Shown in pieces: positions 18,229-26,347 of a stretch of DNA of 44,838 nt. This DNA comes from an uncultured Gammaproteobacteria bacterium (GTDB lineage Bacteria; Pseudomonadota; Gammaproteobacteria; Pseudomonadales; Pseudohongiellaceae), in the NCBI GenBank assembly GCA_937898685.1, contig CALEJT010000030.1, positions 1 through 44,838 on the forward strand, in the 5' to 3' direction. Position 1 is the first letter of the stretch. The number at the start of each line of letters is the position of its first letter. Both the position numbers and the translations under genes were made by a program. The notes beneath the pieces are model-generated. The model saw nothing but the letters and a program-made list of their open reading frames with translations. It was not told the origin of the DNA and did no database searches.

Positions 18229-18570
18229 ATGAGAAACCGACACACTGCCGAGACAGCAGCCTTGGTGGTAGAAGAGGCCACCAAGCTGTTGGCGGGACGA
18301 TGGAAACTGATCATTCTTTTTCATCTGTTTTACAACAAGGTGCTGCGCTATTCGGATTTCACGCGTTTGATTCCGGGCATTTCCCAGAAGATGCTGGCGC
18401 AGCAGTTGAAACAGTTGGAAGCGGACGGTCTCATCTCCCGCAAGCTCTACCCGCAGGTACCGCCCAAGGTCGAATATCGATTGACTGAATGGGGAGAAGC
18501 GCTGTCTCCAGTCCTGGAAGCACTTCTCACCTGGGGCGAACAGCGTCCCAAGAGCACCAAGGCTTCCTAG
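18229..18570 (+). CDS. HxlR-family transcriptional regulator
   Basis: A 113-residue winged-helix protein. It carries the family signature LLAGRWKLIILFHLF..VLRYSDFTRLIPGISQKMLAQQLKQLEADGLISR followed by the wing YPQVPPKVEYRLTEWGEAL. HxlR proteins are dimeric repressors or activators that often sense aldehydes, quinones or disulfide stress. It is divergent to the SnoaL-like gene. There is no cysteine in the protein, so thiol-based sensing as in some relatives (YodB, HypR) is unlikely. It ends at a strong stem-loop. Confidence 0.93.
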   Translation: MRNRHTAETAALVVEEATKLLAGRWKLIILFHLFYNKVLRYSDFTRLIPGISQKMLAQQLKQLEADGLISRKLYPQVPPKVEYRLTEWGEALSPVLEALLTWGEQRPKSTKAS

Positions 18571-18582
18571 CGCGTTCACGCA

Positions 18583-18613
18583 ACGGGCGTGACCGCGGCG
18601 CACTCACGCCCGT
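18583..18613. terminator. Bidirectional terminator-like stem-loop between hxlR-like and hopJ-like genes
   Basis: ACGGGCGTGA (18583-18592) pairs perfectly with TCACGCCCGT (18604-18613) around an 11-base loop. An A/T-rich tail (AATCGTTACAAATTATTT) follows on the plus strand. It lies between two convergent stops (18570 and 18626), the usual place for a shared terminator. Confidence 0.72.
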
Positions 18614-18625
18614 AATCGTTACAAA

Positions 18626-18976
18626 TTATTTACGACGCAGCGGCTGACGTTCGAACTCGATGTCGACGAGTCCTTCGGCCTCTAACCTGCGCAGGTTGTG
18701 ATGATTGTCCACACCTGGCGTTGCCAACACCTCGCGATAGTGCTCACCGAAGCACTTGAGTGTCTGTTCCTTGCTCAGCCCCAGCATCAAGGCCATGGCC
18801 AACACGCGACAGCTGCCCTGATTCTGTGACTCACTGTTGTGAACTTTGCCATTGCGAAAGGCAGTCGGCTCGAACTGGAACCAACGTTCTATGAACTCGA
18901 GCGTGGCAGTGAATCGATGGTTTTCGCTTTCGATTGCCACGAGAAAGTCGCGCAGCGCGTGATCAAAATCCGTCAT
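18626..18976 (-). CDS. HopJ type III effector family protein
   Basis: A 116-residue protein matching the HopJ family: DFDHALRDFLVAIESENHRFTATLEFIERWFQFEPTAFRNGKVHN, then NQGSCRVLAMALMLGLSKEQTLKCFGEHYREVLATP. Despite the family name, such proteins are widespread in free-living proteobacteria that lack type III secretion, and their role is unknown. The ATG at 18976 gives the family N-terminus; an extension to 19069 lacks similarity. No secretion signal is evident. It is a single gene, divergent to the alpha/beta hydrolase at 19133. Confidence 0.88.
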   Translation of the reverse strand: MTDFDHALRDFLVAIESENHRFTATLEFIERWFQFEPTAFRNGKVHNSESQNQGSCRVLAMALMLGLSKEQTLKCFGEHYREVLATPGVDNHHNLRRLEAEGLVDIEFERQPLRRK

Positions 18977-19132
18977 GGTGCCCCCACAGTGGAAAAAAGC
19001 GCGCATTCTACTTGAAAAGAAACCTGCTTGCGTGCTGCATAGGGGACGTGGCCGAGACAATGTCGACACTCGTGGGAATCACGGCCTCGCTCGAGCAGGA
19101 ACATCACGGACTCAATGACCAAGGAGGTTACG

Positions 19133-19963
19133 ATGGCTAAATTCACCACCAAGGCTGGCGTGGAACTGTTCTACAAGGATCTCGGCGACAAGAACGCACA
19201 GGCCCTCGTCTTTCATCATGGCTGGCCACTGAGCAGCGACGAATGGGACAGCCAATTGTTGTTCTTCCTGGGGCAAGGTTATCGCGTCATCGCCCACGAC
19301 CGTCGCGGCCACGGCCGCTCCACCCAAACCGACACCGGCAACGACATGGATGCCTACGCGGCCGATGTTGCCGAACTGATGGACTCTCTCGACCTCAAGC
19401 AGGCCGTGCACATCGGGCATTCCACCGGTGGTGGTGAGGTGGTGCACTACATCGCGCGTGCCGGCGCCGGGCGCGTGAGTGGCGCGGTACTGATCGGCGC
19501 CGTCACACCACTGATGCTCAAGACTTCCGACAATCCCGACGGTGTGCCGCAGGAAGTCTTCGATGGCTTTCGCACCTCGGTTGCCGCCAATCGTCCGCAG
19601 TTCTATCGCGACGTCGCCAGTGGCCCCTTCTATGGTTTCAATCGTGCCGGTGCCGAAGTTTCGCAAGGTCTGATCGACAACTGGTGGCGCCAGGGCATGA
19701 TGGGCGGTGTCAAGGCACAATACGACTGCATCAAGGCCTTCTCCGAAACCGATTTCACCGAAGATCTGAAGAAGATCGATGTGCCAGTGCTGGTGATGCA
19801 CGGTGAGGACGATCAGATCGTCCCGCTCGACGCCACCGGCAAACGCGCCGTCAAGCTACTCAAGCATGGCATGCTCAAGACCTATCCCGGTCTTTCCCAC
19901 GGCATGGCCACGACACATCCCGACTTGATCGCGCGCGACATCTTCACCTTCCTGCATCACTGA
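19133..19963 (+). CDS. Alpha/beta hydrolase (non-heme chloroperoxidase / arylesterase-like)
   Basis: A 276-residue hydrolase with serine nucleophile Ser97 in GHSTGGGEVV, oxyanion loop HHGWPLSSDEW (28-38), acid in MHGEDDQIVP and histidine in GLSHGM. This set is typical of the cofactor-free haloperoxidase/perhydrolase group, which are really esterases that can form peracids. An AAGGAGG site precedes the ATG at 19133; the ATG at 19115 contains that site and is rejected. It has no signal peptide. The natural substrate is unknown. Copy b of the dispersed repeat begins 11 bases after its stop. Confidence 0.92.
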   Translation: MAKFTTKAGVELFYKDLGDKNAQALVFHHGWPLSSDEWDSQLLFFLGQGYRVIAHDRRGHGRSTQTDTGNDMDAYAADVAELMDSLDLKQAVHIGHSTGGGEVVHYIARAGAGRVSGAVLIGAVTPLMLKTSDNPDGVPQEVFDGFRTSVAANRPQFYRDVASGPFYGFNRAGAEVSQGLIDNWWRQGMMGGVKAQYDCIKAFSETDFTEDLKKIDVPVLVMHGEDDQIVPLDATGKRAVKLLKHGMLKTYPGLSHGMATTHPDLIARDIFTFLHH

Positions 19964-19973
19964 CGGCGCCGCT

Positions 19974-20013
19974 CGTAGGCTGGGCTGAATCCATTGGGTG
20001 AGGCCCACCTACG
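19974..20013. repeat. Dispersed palindromic repeat, copy b
   Basis: A 40-base inverted repeat: CGTAGG (19974-19979) and CCTACG (20008-20013) close a stem that also pairs TGGGCT with a GGCCCA-type partner imperfectly. It sits between the convergent hydrolase and Old Yellow Enzyme stops and may serve as a transcription stop. Confidence 0.6.
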
Positions 20014-20053
20014 GGCCCACCGCCGCACCGCAATCGAAGCTGCTCGGGCCAAC

Positions 20054-21181
20054 CTACTCTCCAAACGACTCACAGGCCGACGGCTCCCACTGCGCATAAT
20101 CCGTATAACCCGCCGCATCACCGCCGAAGTAGCGACTCGGATCCGGCGCGGCCAAGGGCAAATCTTCGCGCAATCTTCGCGGTAGATCCGGATTGGCAAT
20201 GAAGGGACGCCCGAAGCCGATCAGATCCGCCCAACCCTCTTGCAGGACCGACTCGGCGCGCGTCTTCGTGTACTTGCCCGAGTAGATGAAGGTGCCGCCA
20301 TAGATCAGGCGCAATGCTTCCTTGAAGGCACGCGGCATCTCGGGCGCATCGTCCCAATCGGCTTCGGCAATGTGGAGGTAGGCCACACCCAGGTCATCCA
20401 GTAATTTCGCCGCGGCAAGGTACGTAGCTTGTGGCGTGGCATCCACCGCCCCCTGCAACGTAGTGAGCGGTGCCAATCGCACCCCGACCCGTTGTGCGCC
20501 AACGACACCCATCACGGCCTCGGTGACTTCGCGTAGGAAACGCAGACGATTGCCGAGCGAGCCGCCGTATTCATCGTTACGCACATTCGTGCCCGAATCG
20601 ATGAATTGATTGATCAGATAACCATTGGCGCCATGCAGCTCCACCCCATCGAAACCGGCGCGCAGGGCATTGGCCGCCGCCGTGGCGAAGTCCTTCACGA
20701 CTTCCCTGATCTCCTCCACCGTCAACGCGCGTGGTGTCGAGTGCTGCACCATCTCGCCCATGCCACCTTGCGGGCCCTTGCCTTCCGGATCGATGAACAC
20801 CTTCACACCTTCGGCAACCAGCGCCGAAGAAGACACCGGCGCTCGCCCACCGGGTTGAAACGAGACGTGGGACAAGCGCCCCACGTGCCACAGCTGCGCG
20901 AAGATGCGACCACCGGCCGCGTGCACGGCATCGGTGACCAACCGCCAACCGGCAACTTGTTCCTCGCTATGAATGCCGGGCGTCCACGCATAGCCCTGCC
21001 CCTGCTGGCTGATCTGCGTGCCTTCAGTGACGATCAACCCGGCGCAAGCGCGCTGTGCGTAGTACTGCGCCATCAGTGGCGTCGCCACGTTTCCCTTTGC
21101 AGCGCGCGAGCGCGTCATGGGCGGCATCACGATGCGATTGGGCAAGACGAGATCACCGAGGCGATAGGAAGAAAACAACAT
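20054..21181 (-). CDS. Old Yellow Enzyme-family alkene reductase (NemA-like)
   Basis: A 375-residue FMN-dependent TIM-barrel ene-reductase. Motifs: NRIVMPPMTRSRA near the N-terminus, AQLWHVGRLSH, the substrate pair in ELHGANGYLINQFID (His and Asn that bind the activating oxygen), and GFGRPFIANPDLPRRL for FMN phosphate. It reduces activated C=C bonds of enones, maleimides or nitro compounds with NAD(P)H. It follows the GDSL esterase with a 5-base gap, and its AAGGAG ribosome site lies inside the end of that gene, so the two are probably co-translated. Confidence 0.94.
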   Translation of the reverse strand: MLFSSYRLGDLVLPNRIVMPPMTRSRAAKGNVATPLMAQYYAQRACAGLIVTEGTQISQQGQGYAWTPGIHSEEQVAGWRLVTDAVHAAGGRIFAQLWHVGRLSHVSFQPGGRAPVSSSALVAEGVKVFIDPEGKGPQGGMGEMVQHSTPRALTVEEIREVVKDFATAAANALRAGFDGVELHGANGYLINQFIDSGTNVRNDEYGGSLGNRLRFLREVTEAVMGVVGAQRVGVRLAPLTTLQGAVDATPQATYLAAAKLLDDLGVAYLHIAEADWDDAPEMPRAFKEALRLIYGGTFIYSGKYTKTRAESVLQEGWADLIGFGRPFIANPDLPRRLREDLPLAAPDPSRYFGGDAAGYTDYAQWEPSACESFGE

Positions 21182-21186
21182 CAGTC

Positions 21187-22479
21187 TTACTCCTTGGACT
21201 CACTGAAGTCCGCTAACAACGACCTGAGATCGATGGCGTCGGCCAGCGCGCGATTGCCCTCGTCACCGGGATGCAGGTGATCGCCGGAATCGAAGGGTGC
21301 GGCGAGCCGCATGGGATGGATGGGATCACGCAAGGCCGCATCGAAATCGACCACCGCATCGAAGGCGCTGCTCGTGCGGATCCAAGCATTCACTTCCTGT
21401 CGCAGGCCTTCCTTGTCGGGGTGGTAGTAGTCGGTGAGTGGCGTGCCGGGCAAGGCGCCTTCGAAGGGCGTCAAGGTGGCACCGACGACGCGAATGGCAT
21501 GGGTGTGCGCACGCGCGATCAACTGTCGATAGCCTGCCGTCAACTCCGCCAAGCTGGGAGATGGTGATGACGGCGCGAACGCAGTGCCGGGCCAGGCGAT
21601 GTCGTTGATGCCGAGCAGCACGAACAGAACGCGGACACCTGGTTGCGCCAACACATCACGCTCGAAACGCGCCAGCGCGTTCACCCCCATGCCGTCGGAC
21701 AGCAGCCGGGCACCTGAAATTCCGGCATTGAGCACGGCAATGCCATGCGGCGCCAAACGCGCCGCGAGAAAGTCGGGCCAGCGCGCATCGCGGTCCACCG
21801 TGGCAGTGGCACCGTCTGTGATCGAATCACCGAGCACTACCACGGCTCGTGCTGGATTGGCTCGTGCGACATGAACCCCAGTGACAATCAGGCGCGCGGT
21901 TGCGCGTAGCGATGAAGATTCATTCAGATCCAATCGCGCCGCTTCGGTTTGCTTGCCCGCCACGATCCATCCCGTTTGCCGGCCATCCCAATGAAAGGTG
22001 GATACACGCGTTGGTTCGGGTAGATACAGCGTGACGACGAATTGCTCCAGATCGGCGGTGGCAAGCGTTACGGCATCACTGACGATGGACGCGCCGGGTG
22101 CGATCACCACTCTCGTTTCACCACCGAAGGTGAGCGGCTGCAGGGTGTCGGCACGCACGCTGCCTTCCTCCGCATCCGGCAACGCCACACTCGCCGCACC
22201 GATCACGAGGGGCTCGGTGCCGTAGGTGTTGGAAAGCACGAGTCGCGCGCGCTCACCGCCGACACTCAAGCGCACGACCTGGCGTATGCTGGCTTCATGC
22301 AGCAACGTCGGCACTCGCGTGGGAAACAGAAAATCGTCGCCCCATATCTTCTGTGGACTTGCCTGCCAGCTTGCCACCCAGTGCGAGTCGGCAGCGGCGA
22401 GGCAAGCAAAAAATGGGATCAGCGCCAGCGTGGCCATCACCAATACGCGACGCAGAAGGATCGAACACAAGACATTCAT
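21187..22479 (-). CDS. Secreted SGNH/GDSL-type esterase
   Basis: A 430-residue exported hydrolase. The start at 22479 gives a signal peptide with LLRRVLVMATLALIPFFACLAAADS. The first 180 residues are a beta-rich domain (ASWQASPQKIWG..., LVLSNTYGTEPLVIGAASVAL) common in this subfamily. The SGNH catalytic part has the nucleophile in VVLGDSITDGA, Gly in NAGISGAR, Asn in LLGINDIAWPG, and the Asp/His pair in SGDHLHPGDEGN. It should act in the periplasm or outside on esters or acetylated sugars. It leads an operon with the OYE gene and diverges from a LysR regulator. A later ATG at 22437 is possible. Confidence 0.9.
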   Translation of the reverse strand: MNVLCSILLRRVLVMATLALIPFFACLAAADSHWVASWQASPQKIWGDDFLFPTRVPTLLHEASIRQVVRLSVGGERARLVLSNTYGTEPLVIGAASVALPDAEEGSVRADTLQPLTFGGETRVVIAPGASIVSDAVTLATADLEQFVVTLYLPEPTRVSTFHWDGRQTGWIVAGKQTEAARLDLNESSSLRATARLIVTGVHVARANPARAVVVLGDSITDGATATVDRDARWPDFLAARLAPHGIAVLNAGISGARLLSDGMGVNALARFERDVLAQPGVRVLFVLLGINDIAWPGTAFAPSSPSPSLAELTAGYRQLIARAHTHAIRVVGATLTPFEGALPGTPLTDYYHPDKEGLRQEVNAWIRTSSAFDAVVDFDAALRDPIHPMRLAAPFDSGDHLHPGDEGNRALADAIDLRSLLADFSESKE

Positions 22480-22586
22480 GACCAGGCATCCAAGTTGCAC
22501 GATGCACAAAGCATGAATTCGAGCGCCGATCCCGACTAGACTCTCGTGCGGAACAGCACTTGTGAACTGCATTCAAGGGAGGGGCC

Positions 22587-23498
22587 ATGAGCCGTAAGGA
22601 GGTCAATCGCTCAGGCGAACTGGAAGTGTTCGTGCGCGTCGTCGAGCTCGGCGGTTTTTCCGCCGCGGCGCGGGCCCTGGGGATGAGCCCTTCGGCAGTG
22701 AGCAAGTTGGTGGCGCGGCTCGAACAACGTCTGGGGGCGAGACTGATCCACCGTTCCACGCGCCAACTGCAGCTCACGCCCGAAGGCCGCGCCTTCTACG
22801 AACGTGGCACGCGCATCCTCGCCGATCTCGACGACGCCGAACTCGCTGCCGGTGCGCAGGCAGCACCGCGTGGCCGCGTGCGCATCAACGCCAACGTACC
22901 CTTTGGTCATCATCTGCTGTTGCCACTGGTGCCGCGTTTTCTCGCGCAGTACCCAGAGGTGAGCCTCGACATCGTGTTGACCGATGCCGTGGTGGATCTC
23001 ATGGAAGAACGTGCCGATCTGGCACTGCGTGCCGGGCCCTTGAAGGATTCATCATTGATTGCGCGCAAGCTGGGTGCCACACGCATGATGATCGTTGCCG
23101 CGCCACACTATCTCGAACGTCACGGCACGCCGCGTACACCGGAAGAATTGCGCGAGCACAATCTGCTCGGCGCCAACTACGTACGCGCTCAACCGGGCTG
23201 GCCGCTGCGTTTCGAAGGCGAGGACCTCGTCATCCCCGTCACCGGCAATGCCCAAGCCAGCGACGGCGAGGCAAGGCGTCATCTCGCACTCGCCGGGCTG
23301 GGACTCGCCCGTCTCGCTTACTTTCAAGTGCGCGAGGATCTTGCTGCCGGACGTCTCGTGCCGGTGTTGGAAGATTGCAATCCCGGCGACCGCGAAGAAG
23401 TCCACGCCGTCTACCTTGGCCACGGTGGACACATGCCACTAAGAGTGCGCGTGTTGTTGGACTTCCTCGTGGCCAATGTCGACCTCAGTGGAGAATGA
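22587..23498 (+). CDS. LysR-family transcriptional regulator
   Basis: A 303-residue regulator. The N-terminal helix-turn-helix reads ELEVFVRVVELGGFSAAARALGMSPSAVSKLVARLEQRLGARLIHRSTR, and a periplasmic-binding-like effector domain covers about 90-295. It resembles the AaeR/DmlR-like group by its ARLIHRSTRQLQLT and ERADLALRAGPL blocks. AGGGAGGGG precedes the ATG. It diverges from the GDSL-OYE operon with 107 bases between, so that operon is its likely target. Its last 60 bases overlap the 3' end of the opposite-strand quinone reductase. Confidence 0.93.
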   Translation: MSRKEVNRSGELEVFVRVVELGGFSAAARALGMSPSAVSKLVARLEQRLGARLIHRSTRQLQLTPEGRAFYERGTRILADLDDAELAAGAQAAPRGRVRINANVPFGHHLLLPLVPRFLAQYPEVSLDIVLTDAVVDLMEERADLALRAGPLKDSSLIARKLGATRMMIVAAPHYLERHGTPRTPEELREHNLLGANYVRAQPGWPLRFEGEDLVIPVTGNAQASDGEARRHLALAGLGLARLAYFQVREDLAAGRLVPVLEDCNPGDREEVHAVYLGHGGHMPLRVRVLLDFLVANVDLSGE

Positions 23499-24284
23499 TT
23501 TCGAGTCGGCCAGCGACACGCCGCGCACGTGCGCACGCAAGCCACTCTGCCCTGGCGCCACGACATCGGCCAACACGTGACGATCCGGATAATCGCCACC
23601 GTTCTGCGCACGAAAGGGAATCGGCTCTTCGCTGAACAAATGTTGCAGACGCTTGCGCCAGCGTTCTTCCGCAGCCGCCAATCCTTCCGCATCCAAACGC
23701 CCACTGCCGTACACGGCAAAGGTCGGCAGCACCTGCATGCCCGTGTAGAACAACGAGCCGTGCGTCACGGGGAACAACAGTTCTTCGAGCGGCCCATTGA
23801 TGCCGCGCGGTGAATAGTCCTCTTCCGGACCACCGACCGATACCGCCAACAAGGCTCGCTTGCCGGCAAAGCCACCTTCGCCATAACGATGGGTATTGCC
23901 GGCGCCACGATGACCGTAAGCCAAGCCGTAGGCCCACACGCGATCGATCCAGCCCTTCATGATCGCCGGCAGACCGAACCACCAGAGCGGAAACAGCAAA
24001 ATCACGGCATCGGCGGCCAGCACCTTGCGCTGCTCTTGCACGACGTCCGCCGTTTGCCAGCCGTTGGCATAGGCATGGCCCGACTCTGCGATGAACGACA
24101 GACGTTCGGCATGCAAACGCCGCGGGAAGTCATCGGCATCGAACACCGCCTTCCACTTCATGCCGTAAAGATCCGAGTGCATCACTGCATGTCCGCTGCC
24201 TTGCAATACCGCGACGGCAACGTCGACGAGATGACGGGTCAGCGAGGTCGGTTCGGGTTGGGCATAGACGAGTAGCACTTTCAT
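23439..24284 (-). CDS. NAD(P)H-dependent quinone reductase, flavodoxin fold
   Basis: A 281-residue member of the NQO1/MdaB-like FMN_red superfamily: MKVLLVYAQPEPTSLTRHLVD, the flavin-binding LLFPLWWFGLPAIMKGWIDRVWAYGLAYG and SVGGPEEDYSPRG. It reduces quinones or nitro/azo compounds by two electrons to avoid radical cycling. The last 40 residues extend past the normal fold and overlap the end of the LysR gene on the other strand by 60 bases. It diverges from another LysR gene 80 bases away, which likely controls it. ACGGTACCTCC-type sequence on the other strand gives a GGAGGTACC ribosome site. Confidence 0.92.
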   Translation of the reverse strand: MKVLLVYAQPEPTSLTRHLVDVAVAVLQGSGHAVMHSDLYGMKWKAVFDADDFPRRLHAERLSFIAESGHAYANGWQTADVVQEQRKVLAADAVILLFPLWWFGLPAIMKGWIDRVWAYGLAYGHRGAGNTHRYGEGGFAGKRALLAVSVGGPEEDYSPRGINGPLEELLFPVTHGSLFYTGMQVLPTFAVYGSGRLDAEGLAAAEERWRKRLQHLFSEEPIPFRAQNGGDYPDRHVLADVVAPGQSGLRAHVRGVSLADSKSFSTEVDIGHEEVQQHAHS

Positions 24285-24336
24285 ACGGTACCTCCTTGGA
24301 AAAGGACACCGTAGGCGCGTCTCAGCTATAGTAGAA

Positions 24337-24354
24337 ATGAATTTCCAAAATCAT
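24337..24354. promoter_or_regulatory. Possible LysR operator between quinone reductase and its regulator
   Basis: An imperfect inverted repeat ATGAATTT/AAAATCAT with centre CC, in the 80-base divergent interval, 11 bases before the LysR ATG at 24365. It contains TTTCCAAAA, also found in the operator-like repeat near 27275. It is AT-rich in a GC-rich context, as expected of a regulatory site. Confidence 0.4.
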
Positions 24355-24364
24355 AGGTATTGCG

Positions 24365-25279
24365 ATGCATGATGCCTTGCGCAAGCTGGACCTCAATCTC
24401 CTGCTCACGCTCGACACGCTCCTGATCGAGCACAACGTGACACGCGCGGCCGAGCGTCTGCATCTGTCGCAACCGACGGTGAGTGCACAGCTGACGCGAC
24501 TGCGGGATTTCTTCGGTGATCCCCTGCTCCTGCCCGGCCCACGCGGCATGCGTCCCACGGCCCGCGCCGATGCGTTGCGTGAGCCGCTGCGGCAAGCCTT
24601 GGCTGCCTTGGCGCAAGCCATTGCACCGACCATTCCCTTCGACCCCGCCCGAGCAAGCAATACCTGGCGCATCGCCGCCTTCGACTACTCCGAACAAGCA
24701 GTGTTGCTGCCGCGGCTGCAACATCTGCGCGAAGCTGCACCCAACACGCGGTTGGCGGTCGTGCAAAGCGTGCCTTCGTTGGTAGCGCGCAAGGCGGAAC
24801 AGGGCGACATCGACCTGGCCTTTCTCATCGAGAGCGAAGCGCCGCCGGAACTGCGACGTCGCCGCCTGTTCACGGAGCACTATGTATTGGCGGGCCGCAA
24901 GGGACATCCACGCTTGCAGCGCAAACCCACGCTCGCGCAGTTCTGCAAGTTGGAGCACGTGATCGTTTCCCCGCATGGCGGTGGCTTTCAGGGCGTGACG
25001 GATGCGGCGCTGGCGGAAGTCGGCTTGAGTCGCCGGGTGGTGCTGTCCGTGCCGCACTTTCTGTTTCTGCGATCGGTGCTCACCAGCACGGATCTGGTGG
25101 CCCTGATGCCTTCACGCCTCGTGCGTGATGACCCAGCGCTGCAGGTGGTGGCACCACCTCTCGCCGTACCGGGTTTCGAGATGCTCATGCTCTGGCCCGA
25201 ACGCGTGCATCGCGATCCCGCGCATCGTTGGTTGCGGGAGCAGTTGGCTGGAACTAGTGATGCGACAGATTCGGATTAG
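24365..25279 (+). CDS. LysR-family regulator (NodD/PcpR-like)
   Basis: A 304-residue regulator starting MHDALRKLDLNLLLTLDTLLIEHNVTRAAERLHLSQPTVSAQLTRLRDFF, the style of the NodD/NahR/PcpR branch that responds to aromatic compounds. The effector domain spans about 95-295. It diverges from the quinone reductase at 24284. Its TAG stop overlaps the stop of the opposite-strand map gene by 4 bases. The inducer is unknown; an aromatic or quinone is a reasonable guess from the branch and neighbour. Confidence 0.93.
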   Translation: MHDALRKLDLNLLLTLDTLLIEHNVTRAAERLHLSQPTVSAQLTRLRDFFGDPLLLPGPRGMRPTARADALREPLRQALAALAQAIAPTIPFDPARASNTWRIAAFDYSEQAVLLPRLQHLREAAPNTRLAVVQSVPSLVARKAEQGDIDLAFLIESEAPPELRRRRLFTEHYVLAGRKGHPRLQRKPTLAQFCKLEHVIVSPHGGGFQGVTDAALAEVGLSRRVVLSVPHFLFLRSVLTSTDLVALMPSRLVRDDPALQVVAPPLAVPGFEMLMLWPERVHRDPAHRWLREQLAGTSDATDSD

Positions 25280-26040
25280 GGACTGCGCTCTTCCTCGCGC
25301 AGTGTCAACACCCGCACGCCGGTGCGCGTCACGGCCACGGTGTGTTCGAACTGGGCAGAGAGCTTGTGATCGAGGGTGCGCACGGTCCAACCATCGTCTT
25401 CGGTGTACACCGCGGCGCGGCCTTCGTTGATCATCGGTTCGATCGTGAACACCATGCCTTCGCGCAGCAAGAGCCCCGTGCCCGGCTTGCCGAAATGCAG
25501 CACCTGCGGATCTTCGTGCATCTGCCGCCCGATGCCGTGACCACAGTATTCACGCACCACCGTATAACCGTGCTTCTTGGCGTGACGCTCGATGGCGTAG
25601 CCGATGTCACCGAGTCGCGCGCCCGGCTGCACAGCCTCGATGCCCTTCCATAGCGCTTCATAGGTCACGCGCACCAAGCGTTTGGCCGGTGCGCTGACAT
25701 TGCCGATGAGATAGGTCTTGCTGGAATCGGCGATGTAGCCATTCTTCTCGAGCGTGATGTCGAAGTTGATGATGTCGCCGTCGTTGATCACTGCGCTGGC
25801 GGAAGGCACACCGTGACACACGACATTGTTCGGCGACGAGTTCAACACGTAGGCAAAGCCGTACTGCCCCTTGCTCGCCGGACGCGCCTTGAGCTCGTCG
25901 CAGATGAAACGCTCGACCAGGTCGTTCACTTCGAGCGTGTTCATGCCGAGCAAGGGCAAGGTATCGAGATAGGCAAAGACGCGCGCCAGCAGGCGTCCGG
26001 ATTCGGCCATGTAGGCCAGTTCGTCGGGACGCTTGATCAC
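25276..26040 (-). CDS. map: Type I methionine aminopeptidase
   Basis: A 254-residue pita-bread metallopeptidase that removes N-terminal Met. All five metal ligands are present: Asp94 (INFDITLE), Asp105 (IADSSK), His168 (GHGIGRQMHEDP), Glu201 (TIEPMI) and Glu232 (QFEHTVAV), plus His76 in VVCHGVP. I chose the GTG at 26040, which overlaps the parD-like stop as GTGA and gives the family start IKRPDELAYMAESGRL; a longer in-frame ATG at 26208 only translates the antisense-like frame of parD. The gene is co-translated with the ParD-like gene. It may be a second Map; the housekeeping one is usually elsewhere beside rpsB. Confidence 0.94.
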   Translation of the reverse strand: MIKRPDELAYMAESGRLLARVFAYLDTLPLLGMNTLEVNDLVERFICDELKARPASKGQYGFAYVLNSSPNNVVCHGVPSASAVINDGDIINFDITLEKNGYIADSSKTYLIGNVSAPAKRLVRVTYEALWKGIEAVQPGARLGDIGYAIERHAKKHGYTVVREYCGHGIGRQMHEDPQVLHFGKPGTGLLLREGMVFTIEPMINEGRAAVYTEDDGWTVRTLDHKLSAQFEHTVAVTRTGVRVLTLREEERSP

Positions 26041-26270
26041 GCGCGTCGCACCTTGAGCGGCCCTGCCGCCAACCGCACCTTGTCGGGTTTCAAACCTGCG
26101 CTGCGGAATTCGCGCGCGATGAGCTGGTTGAAGCTCGAGGTGGGATTCATCTCGCACAACATGCCGAGCCTGATCCAGAAGGCGGCCTGCGCGTTGATCG
26201 AACGGCACGACACCGTGCTGGCCTTGCGGATCTGATCGTGCAGTTCGTCGTCGATGTTCACGATGCCCAT
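26037..26270 (-). CDS. ParD-like ribbon-helix-helix protein
   Basis: A 77-residue protein resembling the ParD_like antitoxin family: MGIVNIDDELHDQIRKASTVSCRSINAQAAFWIRLGMLCEMNPTSSFNQLI. The N-terminal strand-helix-helix should bind DNA as a dimer; the C-terminal tail is basic (LKVRRA). GAGGGAG precedes the ATG. Its stop overlaps the map start by four bases. No ParE toxin gene is adjacent; map occupies that place. It probably represses its own operon through the palindrome at 26289-26306. Confidence 0.85.
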   Translation of the reverse strand: MGIVNIDDELHDQIRKASTVSCRSINAQAAFWIRLGMLCEMNPTSSFNQLIAREFRSAGLKPDKVRLAAGPLKVRRA

Positions 26271-26288
26271 GGCAATACTCCCTCTATA

Positions 26289-26306
26289 TGGAACATATAT
26301 GAACCA
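26289..26306. promoter_or_regulatory. Palindromic operator-like site before parD-map
   Basis: TGG-AA-CATATATG-AA-CCA: outer TGG/CCA and inner CATATATG are self-complementary, 18 bases in all. It lies 19 bases before the ParD-like start and overlaps the AT-rich promoter region. Ribbon-helix-helix antitoxins typically bind such palindromes in their own promoter. Confidence 0.6.
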
Positions 26307-26347
26307 TAGGCTTTCTGTAGCCCTGGGCGCAAGCCTCGGGGGTGGGG

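Noticed and set aside
25276..26306. Classical toxin-antitoxin pair
   Set aside because: The partner gene is a complete methionine aminopeptidase with all metal ligands, not a ParE toxin, so a standard parDE system is not supported.
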